Origin: Nematostella vectensis
Taxonomy: Eukaryota > Cnidaria > Anthozoa > Actiniaria > Edwardsiidae
Reading direction: 5' to 3'
NCBI RefSeq assembly: GCF_932526225.1
Contig: NC_064039.1
Span: 1,574,001 to 1,638,000, forward strand
Length of the DNA stretch: 64,000 nt
Part shown: piece by piece, positions 36,001-48,000 of the stretch
How the letters are laid out: each line of letters starts with the position of its first letter
How positions within the stretch are numbered: the stretch's first letter is position 1
Notes under the pieces: generated by a model
What the model was told of the DNA's origin: nothing
Databases searched by the model: none
What the model saw: the letters and a program-made list of their open reading frames with translations, nothing else
Made by a program: the position numbers and the translations under genes

Positions 36001-39000
36001 GCGCAGTGCTTCCCGCCATACCTGATAGAAATAAGGTAGGTTAGGGGGAGGGGGGTGTGAGTTCAAGGGCGCGGTGCTTCCCGCCATACCTGATAGAAAT
36101 AAGGTAGGTTAGGGGGAGGGGGTGTGAGTTCAAGGGCGCGGTCCTTCCCGCCATACCTGATAGAAATAAGGTAGGTTAGGGGGGAGGGGGTGTGAGTTCA
36201 AGGGCGCGGTGCTTCCCGCCATACCTGATAGAAATAAGGTAGGTTAGGGGGAGGGGGGTGTGAGTTCAAGGGCGCGGTGCTTCCCGCCATACCTGATAGA
36301 AATAAGGTAGGTTAGGGGGAGGGGGTGTGAGTTCAAGGGCGCAGTGCTTCCCGCCATACCTGATAGAAATAAGGTAGGTTAGGGGGAAGGGGGTGTGAGT
36401 TCAAGGGCACGGTGCTTCCCGCCATACCTGATAGAAATAAGGTAGGTTAGGGGGAGGGGGTGTGAGTTCAAGGGAGCGGTGCTTTCCGCCATACCTGATA
36501 GAAATAAGTGTGACCGGGTGGTATTTTGGGTTATTTTAGATTTTGCTAAGATTTTAAGTAAGCGATTTTTGGATTGCGATTATAATTGTTTTACGTATTT
36601 TACGGATTGTTTCTCAAACTTGATCCTAATTCGATTCGTACACGTTTAGGAATTTACTTTCAACATGTTTAAAATTCCTTTAGATTAGTATCAATAGCTT
36701 GATAGTGATAATTGACTTAAGTTTAGCGTCCTTTTACCATTTCCCAGGAAAATTAGTTTCTAAATTTGACAGGACAATGGACGCTGAGTAATTTGAACGA
36801 TAGTAAATGTTAGCGTCCCTAGAAAAATGCGCGTCCCCAAGCGAGTTTAAAAGCGGCTGTTTTTACAGTATTAGTTAGTTTTTTTTTAGTACCGTTGAGC
36901 AAAGGAGGCGCATTGCTTGCGCGGCGTGATGCGGGAGCGAGATAAGCAGTTGCTCAGGGAAGACAGTCAGCAGAGATAAGCTGCAAGCTTAGAGCGCTGT
37001 CCGTACGGGCCTGTCATGCCAGTTGTGTTCAGTTTGATTTACCGGTTGTAAATACTTTGTTTTTAAAACTAGCCTTTGGCTTAGGTCACCTTTTCTCCGG
37101 ATTTGACTATGTTTGTTATCACTTAAAATTTATTATTTAATTTGTTAATAAATCCTTATAAGTCCATGCCTTGCATCATGTATTCGTTCTCACGTTGCCT
37201 TTCGCTCGATTGTTTTCGTTTCATTCCATTTATTTTTGCCTACTTTTTGGCTGGTGTCAGAACCTGATAGTTTTGCTTTCAGTATTGCATTTGTTTCTAC
37301 ATTTTTCGTAACCGCACGGTAAATGTCAAGTTCCGACGGTTACATAAGGTAGGTTAGGGGGAAGAGGGGTGTGAGTTCAAGGGCGCGGTGCTTCCCGCCA
37401 TACCTGATAGAAATAAGGTAGGTTAGGGGGAGGGGGGTGTGAGTTCAAGGGCGCGGTGCTTCCCGCCATACCTGATAGAAATAAGGTAGGTTAGGGGGGA
37501 GGGGGTGTGAGTTCAAGGGCGCGGTGCTTCCCGCCATACCTGATAGAAATAAGGTAGGTTAGGGGGAGGGGGGTGTGAGTTCAAGGGCGCGGTGCTTCCC
37601 GCCATACCTGATAGAAATAAGGTAGGTTAGGGGAGGGGGGTGTGAGTTCAAGGGCGCGGTCCTTCCCGCCATACCTGATAGAAATAAGGTAGGTTAGGGG
37701 GAGGGGGGTGTGAGTTCAAGGGCGCGGTGCTTCCCGCCATACCTGATAGAAATAAGGTAGGTTAGGGGGAGGGGGGTGTGAGTTCAAGGGCGCGGTGCTT
37801 CCCGCCATACCTGATAGAAATAAGGTAGGTTAGGGGGAGGGGGGTGTGAGTTCAAGGGCGCGGTGCTTGCCGCCATACCTGATAGAAATAAGGTAGGTTA
37901 AGGGGGAAGGGGGTGTGAGTTCAAGGGCGCGGTGCTTGCCGCCATACCTGATAGAAATAAGGTAGGTTAGGGGGAGGGGGGGTGTGAGTTCAAGGGCTCG
38001 GTGCTGCCCGCCATACCTGATAGAAATAAGGTAGGTTAGGGGGAGGGGGGTGTGAGTTCAAGGGCGCGGTGCTTGCCGCCATACCTGATAGAAATAAGGT
38101 AGGTTAAGGGGGAAGGGGGTGTGAGTTCAAGGGCGCGGTGCTTGCCGCCATACCTGATAGAAATAAGGTAGGTTAGGGGGAGGGGGGGTGTGAGTTCAAG
38201 GGCTCGGTGCTGCCCGCCATACCTGATAGAAATAAGGTAGGTTAGGGGGAGGGGGGTGTGAGTTCAAGGGCGCGGTGCTTCCCGCCATACCTGATAGAAA
38301 TAAGGTAGGTTAGGGGGAGGGGGGTGTGAGTTCAAGGGCGCGGTGCTTCCCGCCATACCTGATAGAAATAAGGTAGGTAAGGGGAAGGGGGTGTGAGTTC
38401 AAGGGCGCGGTGCTTCCCGCCATACCTGATAGAAATAAGGTAGGTTAGGGGGAGGGGGGTGTGAGTTCAAGGGCGCGGTGCTTCCCGCCATACCTGATAG
38501 AAATAAGGTAGGTTAGGGGGAGGGGGGTGTGAGTTCAAGGGCGCGGTGCTTCCCGCCATACCTGATAGAAATAAGGTAGGTTAGGGGGAGGGGGGTGTGA
38601 GTTCAAGGGCGCGGTGCTTCCCGCCATACCTGATAGAAATAAGGTAGGTTAGGGGGAGGGGGTGTGAGTTCAAGGGCGCGGTGCTTCCCGCCATACCTGA
38701 TAGAAATAAGGTAAGTTAGGGGGAGGGGGTGTGAGTTCAAGGGCGCGGTGCTTCCCGCCATACCTGATAGAAATAAGGTAGGTTAGGGGGAGGGGGGTGT
38801 GAGTTCAAGGGCGCGGTGCTTCCCGCCATACCTGATAGAAATAAGGTAGGTTAGGGGGAAGGGGTTGTGGGTTCAAGGGCACGGTGCTTTCCGCCATACC
38901 TGATAGAAATAAGGTAGGTTAGGGGGAGGGGGGTGTGAGTTCAAGGGCGCGGTGCTTCCCGCCATACCTGATAGAAATAAGGTAGGTTAGGGGGAGGGGG

Positions 39001-42000
39001 GTGTGAGTTCAAGGGCGCGGTGCTTCCCGCCATACCTGATAGAAATAAGGTAGGTTAGGGGGAGGGGGGTGTGAGTTCAAGGGCGCGGTGCTTCCCGCCA
39101 TACCTGATAGAAATAAGGTAGGTTAGGGGGAGGGGGGTGTGAGTTCAAGGGCGCGGTGCTTCCCGCCATACCTGATAGAAATAAGGTAGGTTAGGGGGAG
39201 GGGGGTGTGAGTTCAAGGGCGCGGTGCTTCCCGCCATACCTGATAGAAATAAGGTAGGTAAGGGGAAGGGGGTGTGAGTTCAAGGGCACGGTGCTTTCCG
39301 CCATACCTGATAGAAATAAGGTAGGTTAGGGGGAGGGGGGTGTGAGTTCAAGGGCGCATTGCTGCCTTGCCTGCCACCCCTGACCATAAAACAAGGTATC
39401 TCGGGGGATTTTTTCTAGTCGGGAGGTGTTCCTACCCTTGTGCAGTCAATGCTCGCCATATGTCTGCACGCATTGTGCCTTGGTTGAGAATGGCTCCTTG
39501 TTGCCTTTCAGGTCAAGGTAGTTGAGGGTAAGACCGAACGCATTTTCGAGTTTGACCAAGTCTTGGCTCAGGAAGCGTCGAACGATGAGGTCAGGATGCC
39601 TTTGTGGCATTGCTTGCTCTGGTTTGGATATGATCGATTATGAACTTTGCGTATATTGCGATTTGTCACCACAGGTATACCGCATGGTTGGGAAGCCTTT
39701 GTGGCATTTCTGGTTTGAATATGATCGATAATGAACTTTGCGTATATTGTCATTTGTGACCACAGGTATACCGCGTGGTTGGAAAGCCGCTCGTGGAGGC
39801 ATGCCTGACCGGTATGACCGGGATTCTGATGGCTTATGGGCAGACTGGGGCGGGTAAGTTCCATTCTTAGGTGCTATAGAATTATGTATTTCCTATTTCG
39901 TAAGTATTAATCACATGCAAAAGGGTGTTATGACCTTGTGGGCTGACTTGCAGTAGTGCCTGTCTAGCCATACTAGGTGGTTGTCATAGTGACTCACTTA
40001 GTTGTCATAGTGACTCACTTGGTTGTCAAAGTGACTCACTTGGTTGTCATAGTGACTCACTTGGTTGTCATAGTGACTCACTTGGTTGTCATAGTGATTG
40101 TGTTCTCTGCTTTAGGTAAAACTTACACTCTGATGGCACCGCGTGGCATCACGGGTAGTGTGGTCAACACAGTGTTCTCAATAGTGGATAGGGACCAAAG
40201 TCACTCATACACGGTACGCGAGCGAAAAGTACACGGTACGTGAGCGATACACGGTACATGAGCTATAAATACACGTTACGTGATCCATATATACACGGTA
40301 CGCGCGTGAGCGATAAATACACGGTACGCGCGTGAGCGATAAATACACGGTACGTGAGCCATAAATACACGGAACGTAAGCCACAAATACACGGTACGTG
40401 AGCGATAAATATACTGTATGTGGATGATAAATACACGGTACGTGAGCCGTTAATACACGAAACGTGAGCAATAAATACACGGAACGTGAGCGCTACTATA
40501 CGTGGATGATAAAAACACGGTACGTGAGCGATAAATACACGGTACGTGAACGATAAAAACATGGTACGTGAGCGTTAAATACACGGTACGTGAGCGATAA
40601 CTGCACGGTACGTGAGCGATAAAAACTCGGTACGTGAATAGAGTTCTTTGTATATGCGTCTTCATACGCTAATTATTGTCTTTCTCCCGGTCAGGTTACG
40701 TGTTCATATCTGCAAATCTACCAGGAACGAATCTACGACTTGTTGAGCGCGGGAAATCTGCGCGAAGTTTTCTTAAGGGAACATCCAAAGAAAGGTAAAG
40801 ACACAGATGGTGCACAAAATTTACATTGGGATCGATGGAGGAGTAATAATCCAAGAACATCTCCCTATTGAGTATGTCTCCCCATGGCCACGCCCTATAA
40901 CCCTTTACTATATAGTTTCTTGAATAAAGAGGATATAACACACCCCTTTTCTTGTCAGGCATCTTCGTAGAACGCCTGTCTGAGTTCAACGTCAAATGCC
41001 CCGAGGAAATCTCCACTTTGCTACACACCGGAAGGAAGAGACTTGCGATCGCGGAGACGAAAATGAACAGGCACTCTAACAGGTGAATAACACAAAATGA
41101 ACAGGCACTCTAGCAGGTGAATAACACAAAATGAACAGGCACTCTAGCAGGTGAATAACACAAAATGAACAGGCACTCTAGCAGGCGAATAACACAAAAT
41201 GAACAGGCACTCTAGCAGAAAAATAACACGAAAATGAACAGGCACTCTAGCAGGTGAATAACACAAAATGAACAGGCACTCTAGCAGAAGAATAACACGA
41301 AAATGAACAGGCACTCTAGCAGGTGAATAACACAAAATGAACAGGCACTCTAGCAGGTGAATAGCACAAAATGAACAGGCACTCTAGCAGGTGAATAACC
41401 CAAAATGAACAGGCACTCTAGCAGGTGAATAACACAAAATGAACAGGCACTTTAGCAGGTGAATAACACAAAATGAACAGGCACTCTAGCAGGTGAACAG
41501 CACAAAATGAACAGGCACTTTAGCAGGTGAATAACACAAAATGAACAGGCACTTTAGCAGGTGAATAACACAAAATGAACAGGCACTCTAGCAGGTGAAT
41601 AACCCAAAATGAACAGGCACTCTAGCAGGTGAATAGCACAAAATGAACAGGCACTTTAGCAGGTGAATAACACAAAATGAACAGGCACTCTAGCAGGTGA
41701 ATAGCACAAAATGAACAGGCACTTTAGCAGGTGAATAACACAAAATGAACAGGCACTTTAGCAGGTGAATAACACAAAATGAACAGGCACTTTAGCAGGT
41801 GAATAACACAAAATGAACAGGCACTCTAGCAGGTGAATAGCACAAAATGAACAGGCACTTTAGCAGGTGAATAACACAAAATGAACAGGCACTTTAGCAG
41901 GTGAATAACACAAAATGAACAGGCACTCTAGCAGGTGAATAACCCAAAATGAACAGGCACTTTAGCAGGTGAATAACACAAAATGAACAGGCACTTTAGC

Positions 42001-45000
42001 AGGTGAATAACACAAAATGAACAGGCACTTTAGCAGGTGAATAACACAAAATGAACAGGCACTCTAGCAGGTGAATAGCACAAAATGAACAGGCACTTTA
42101 GCAGGTGAATAACACAAAATGAACAGGCACTTTAGCAGGTGAATAACACAAAATGAACAGGCACTCTAGCAGGTGAATAGCACAAAATGAACAGGCACTT
42201 TGGCAGGTGAATAACACAAAATGAACAGGCACTTTAGCAGGTGAATAACACAAAATGAACAGGCACTCTAGCAGGTGAATAGCACAAAATGAACAGGCAC
42301 TTTAGCAAGTGAATAACACAAAATGAACAGGCACTTTAGCAGGTGAATAACACAAAATGAACAGGCACTCTAGCAGGTGAATAACACAAAATGAACAGGC
42401 ACTTTAGCAGGTGAATAACACAAAATGAACAGGCACTCTAGCAGGTGAATAACACGAAAGTGAACAGGCACTCTAGCAGGTGAATAACACAAAATGAACA
42501 GGCACTCTCGCAGGTGCATAACACGAAAATGAACAGGCACTCTCGCAGGTGCATAACACGAAAATGAACAGGCACTCTAGCAGGTAAATAACACGAAAAT
42601 GAACAGGCTGTTACGAGGTTTTGGGTGGTTCTTTTATGGTATTGGAGGTAGCCGGGGATCGTACACGCTGAGCAAGGGTTGACCGTCTTCTTTGTTCTTT
42701 ATTGCACCGCTTGAGTGTTTACAAATGTTAGAGCTACCACTGGCTAGCGGGAGATTGGCTGTACGAAGGCAAGTACTTTCGGAAGGTAGTGAAGGAACAT
42801 CTCTTTCCCGGAAGGGCGACGAAGCCAACTTTAGAGAGTCCTGACTAAACCAACCTAGAGCACTGCCGTGTAGTGTCCTCGCAACAGTTACAGCACAATC
42901 CTAGAGCTAGTTACTATGCTGCTCAATTTATACTAATCTCATTAATAAACTGGTCAAACTGGTTTTAAGGATGATGTAAGAAAAGAAGATCGGGTGTTGA
43001 CTTTGGGAAGAAAATCAACGATGAAATAATAAATGACTTAGAATAAATTCCTTCGATAGAAATAGCAAGAGCAGTATAAAAGGAATAGTTTGACTATAGT
43101 AATATGCAAAATTAAGTAATGTAACAGCGGTAAGATTAGGGATAAAAGTAATCGTTAAACTGTTATTTTAGCCTGGCAAATATAAAACCTGTTTTGCTAA
43201 ACATTAACTACGCATGCTTAGTCAAACAATGAAGAGATCCACGTATAGCAAACAAGTGAAATGTCGAATGGAAAGTGAAAGTAATTATCTGACGTGTCGG
43301 AAACGACTTTTGCATATATTAACAATTCCTTCATAACAAGGCACTCTCGCAGGTGAATAACACGAAAATGAACAGGCACTCTCGCATAGGGTAAAGGGGC
43401 GGGGGGAGGGGCGTAACTTTGAGGCCTTCGACTCCCAAAACTAAAGAAAAAAATCATAAAACTATGATTTGTTTACTATATTTTTGCCTTTGCTTTCTCG
43501 CTTTAGGTCCCATGCTATTTGTCAGATCAAAGTTGAACGGTTGAATCTCCCGAAAAGCCATGGAGGTATGTTATGAGGCTCTACTATATGTATTACAAGC
43601 TACGCTTATTAGCATGAAGTTCTGCCTGTGCTTGTACTGGTGTGTTCACAGCCTTGCCGCACTATGCGGATCTGAAGAGTGGTTCTGATCACACATATCG
43701 CTATAGTGTTATTTAAACTGTTTCATGTGAAGCGTACTAATACACGGCCGTAGCAGGGGTTGCTTGCCTATATTTTCTAAATGTTTCTGTATCGTCCCCC
43801 CCCCCCCCCCCCCCTCCTCCAATATTTCGAGGCCTGCTACTTCTATGTAATTTTTTATTTGGAATGGTTTATTGACGCGTGCCTCGCTCTCGACTTGTGT
43901 GTCATTACTACACTGATCATCGTATGCTGGTACATCTCGCAGTGTATGACGACGCGTACCTGGCCTCGAGCGAGTCGGACCTACCGGGTCTTGTTTACGA
44001 TCGCGTTATCTGTAACCCTGGCAGCACTAGTAGCACGAGCCGCGAGAGCATCGCGCAGACCTCGGACGTCACGATGGCATACTTTGATTGCGACGTAAGT
44101 ATCTTGCAGTGTTATTTACTTACAAGGGAGAAGTTTTATTGTTTTTTTTTTTTTATTTTTTATGGGGGGTTTGGTGTATGGGCCAAGACCAAACCCTTGG
44201 TTTGATTACAAGGATGTAAAAAAACTTAAAGTTCTTAAAACCTTTCACTTATATAATCTCGCCAAAAGAAAGCATAGATAAACTTTCAAATTCTGGAGAG
44301 GGAATTGAATTCGATTGAAATTTGAATTTTCTACAGAGCTTTGGAAATTTTCCTGGCCGAGCGAAAGTAGATTGTATCGAGTGAATAATTCCAGTTTTGG
44401 CGTGAAACCTAAAACAAAGTATTTTCCTTAAAACCGTTAAAATTCAGAGACAGCAATATCACAAAATATTGAATAATTGTTTTCTCTTGCAATGCTTCCT
44501 ACAATGAAGCGAAGAATAATGTAAAGCAGAGAATTATATGCGAAAAAAGAAAATATCGTTTTGTTGTAGGTCTCAAAAACAGCGCGCGCTTGTAAGAATG
44601 TCGCCATTTTTTATTGCGAATGCAGCGCTCGCACAACGCAAAAACAATTCATATACTACAGAATATCTGCTAAAGTTTGCAGATTTGTTACATGAAAATA
44701 TAAAGAATTGACCAAATCTATCAACTCTGAAAGGTTATATGGACTTTAAAGGGTTTTGTGCACAAGTGTTTGTATACGCTGAGGTAGGAATGCCCATAGC
44801 CAGAGGGGGGTGCCGTTCTCGAGGTTACCCCTCTTTACCCTACAAGATTGAGGTGTTCCTGCTAGAGGGGGTGCCGTTCTCGAGGTTACCCCTCTTTACC
44901 CTACAAGATTGAGGTGTTCCTGCTAGAGGGGGTGCCGTTCTCGAGGTTACCCCTCTTTACCCTACAAGATTGAGGTGTTCCTGCTAGAGGGGGTGCCGTT

Positions 45001-48000
45001 CTCGAGGTTACCCCTCTTTACCCAAAAAGATTGAGGTGTTCCTGCTAGAGGGGGTGCCGTTCTCGAGGTTACCCCTCTTTACCCTACAAGATTGAGGTGT
45101 TCCTGCTAGAGGGGGTGCCGTTCTCGAGGTTACCCCTCTTTACCCTACAAGATTGAGGTGTTCCTGCTAGAGGGGGTGCCGTTCTCGAGGTTACCCCTCT
45201 TTACCCAAAAAGATTGAGGTGTTCCTGCTAGAGGGGGTGCCGTTCTCGAGGTTACCCCTCTTTACCCTACAAGATTGAGGTGTTCCTGCTAGAGGGGGTG
45301 CCGTTCTCGAGGTTACCCCTCTTTACCCAAAAGATTGAGGTGTTCCTGCTAGAGGGGGTGCCGTTCTCGAGGTTACCCCTCTTTACCCTACAAGATTGAG
45401 GTGTTCCTGCTAGAGGGGGGTGCCGTTCTCGAGGTTACCCCTCTTTACCCTACAAGATTGAGGTGTTCCTGCTAGAGGGGAACCTTGGGGACTGATGGTT
45501 AATGTACTGGGTAAAAATACATTTCTCCTTCACATCTGAAGATTCTGTCATATGTTGCTTTTATATCTCAGGAAGACGATGATGTGTTCACCAGAGTCAC
45601 TAATCTGACCCGTGGAGCTTCCATAGTACGAGGGCGACTCTATATGTAAGTACTCGTTCAATTCCCAACCTTTACTTTTATGGAGATATCCATCATACAA
45701 TCCCCAACCTTTGCTTCGACGGCGAGCTACATCATACAATTTCCAACCTTTGCTGCGTGGGCGACTCTGAAATGCAAGTAGTCAGGCCCGGATCCAGGAC
45801 ACTGTCGCCTCAGGACTTGTGTTGCTTTATGATACACATCGTGTCTTCGTTACGTTAAAAGTCATAATTTGACTTACATCCCCTATAGCTCGTTCGCTGT
45901 GTGACTCTTTTTTATAGCTGTGACTTAGCAGGCAGTGAGAGAGTGAAGAAGACCAAGGCGAAGGGCGAGCGTCTACACGAGGCTCAGAGCATCAATTCGT
46001 CACTCCTGGAACTTGGGTAAATACCCTCAAATTCTACTCCTCTCGCAAGGAATAATTATAAATGTCTGAACACGAGCAAACAAACATAAAGGAACATCTA
46101 ACAGTTTAAATCATGGGACGATACCCTATGGATGAATCAGCTTGGTTCATATCTCAACGAGTTGTTAAAAGGAGCTACAGATTGCTAGATTATCGTTTGG
46201 TCATTCCAGTAATGTGATCCACGCCCTAGCAGAGGGGAGCAGGAAGCACATCCCGTTCAGGAATTCCGTGCTGACGCGATTTCTACAGGAGGGTTTGTCG
46301 GGTAACTCCAGGACAAGTCTCATTGTAAGTGTTTTAACACATCTCAGAGTTTTTTTCTAGTCATAAGTGTGTTCTAACACATCTCAAAGTTTTTTCTAGT
46401 CATAAGTGTGTTCTAACACATCTCAAAGTTTTTTCTAGTCATAAGTGTGTTTTAACACAACTCAAAGTTTTTTCTAGTCATAAGTGTGTCTTAACACATT
46501 TGCCCCACACCTTTTTGTCGGTGGATAACGTGATCATACAGAAACATGTTATATTACATGTTATAATGTGGTGGTAATTGCGAATTTTGATGGTATTAGT
46601 GTGGTTATAGCGATTGCAACGATGATGCTGATAATAATGACGATGATGGTGGTGGCGGGATGATAATAATTGATCTTTGATGATGATAATTGATTAAAAT
46701 GTAATGATTATGGTTATGATAATGGAGATGATGATGATGATGTTGATTATGATGATGATAACGATAATGATGATGGTGACGGTATTGACCACCATAATAG
46801 AAGCTGACGATGTGCTTGTTCATATTTACCGTGCTTACGTCATCAGGTTTGCGTATCGCCCTCCTATTCAGATGTCAATGAAACTCTGTGCAGCCTTAAA
46901 TTCGGGCTACGCGCCATGAAAGTGGAGTGCACTGCGCAGGTCAACATAGAGGTCAGTGCTGCAAAGCTTGTCCGTGGCCGTTTGCCCTGAGTTTTTGTAG
47001 CTAAATGTGATGTCCCTGAAAACTCGTCCTAGTCCCTCGTGTACTTACAACCACAGGCCCTCCGCACAAAACTAAACGGTCAGGGTTTACTGATGACGGA
47101 TTGGGTAAAGAGTTATACAAAAGTTGGTGATGGATTATTCTTTCACAAATTCTTATGATAAACCCTTTAACCCCAGCTATTTCATCAAGTGGACTAAATG
47201 CATTCAATACAAAACGATTATTATCAGATAGAGATATAACTCGCTCACGTGAATGTGTGCTAGTGCCCATGAGAACCATGGTTTGTAATCTTTGCGCGCA
47301 TGTGCGCGATAACGAGTACGCTGACCGCGTCAAGTTAGTGGTAAGTATAGGGTCATAGACTGGCGCAGGTCTTCTTTTAAAATACCATACAACGACTCAT
47401 GAACAAAAAAAAACAGTGTTCACGTATTCGAGCTATGTGCACAGATAACCTTTTTAAAACCACAAAACACCAAGAGAACGGTTGCACTTTTTCTTACCAC
47501 TAATAACCTTTAACTGTTGCTGCCTTTAAATTCAAGGAGGTTAATAGAAACGATGGCATACGCGGATTTGTAGTCTTTGACCGCGTTGAACTGAATTAGA
47601 CATTATCAAAGCACTTGTTGTAAGTTTAAGTTCATTTCAGACTTCAATTGAGTTGTTATGTACGAAGAAACGGAGCTTTTTATCCGAATCCGGCCCCCTA
47701 CCTCTCCCCCCACTAAACGTCCACGCACACATGATGTACGAAAGAGTGAAATAAACAGCTTCACAGATCATAACATGGCATATAGTAACACAATAACGTG
47801 ATCCTATATACGAGCTCTCATGATAATCTGTAAGTTGACCGTTTAATCGCGCACGATGGAATCTTTGTGTCAGCCTGTCAAGTAGTTTATAAGAGTCCCC
47901 TTTGGTTTGGAATGGAAATCAGACACTCTGCAATACGCATTGGGTTTCTGCGCCCGTGCCGCGCAAAGCCGAGCACTTGTTGTTATAGCTTTCGGCTCAT

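Noticed and set aside
44200-44770. Possible inverted-repeat element (ends cttaaagttcttaaaacctt / ggactttaaagggttttg)
   Set aside because: The end similarity is weak and no clear target duplication is visible.
46605-46823. His-rich minus frame
   Set aside because: Translation of a GATGAT simple repeat.
47001-47333. 110-codon minus-strand frame
   Set aside because: No recognised motif, no splice partners and low-complexity-free but random-looking composition.
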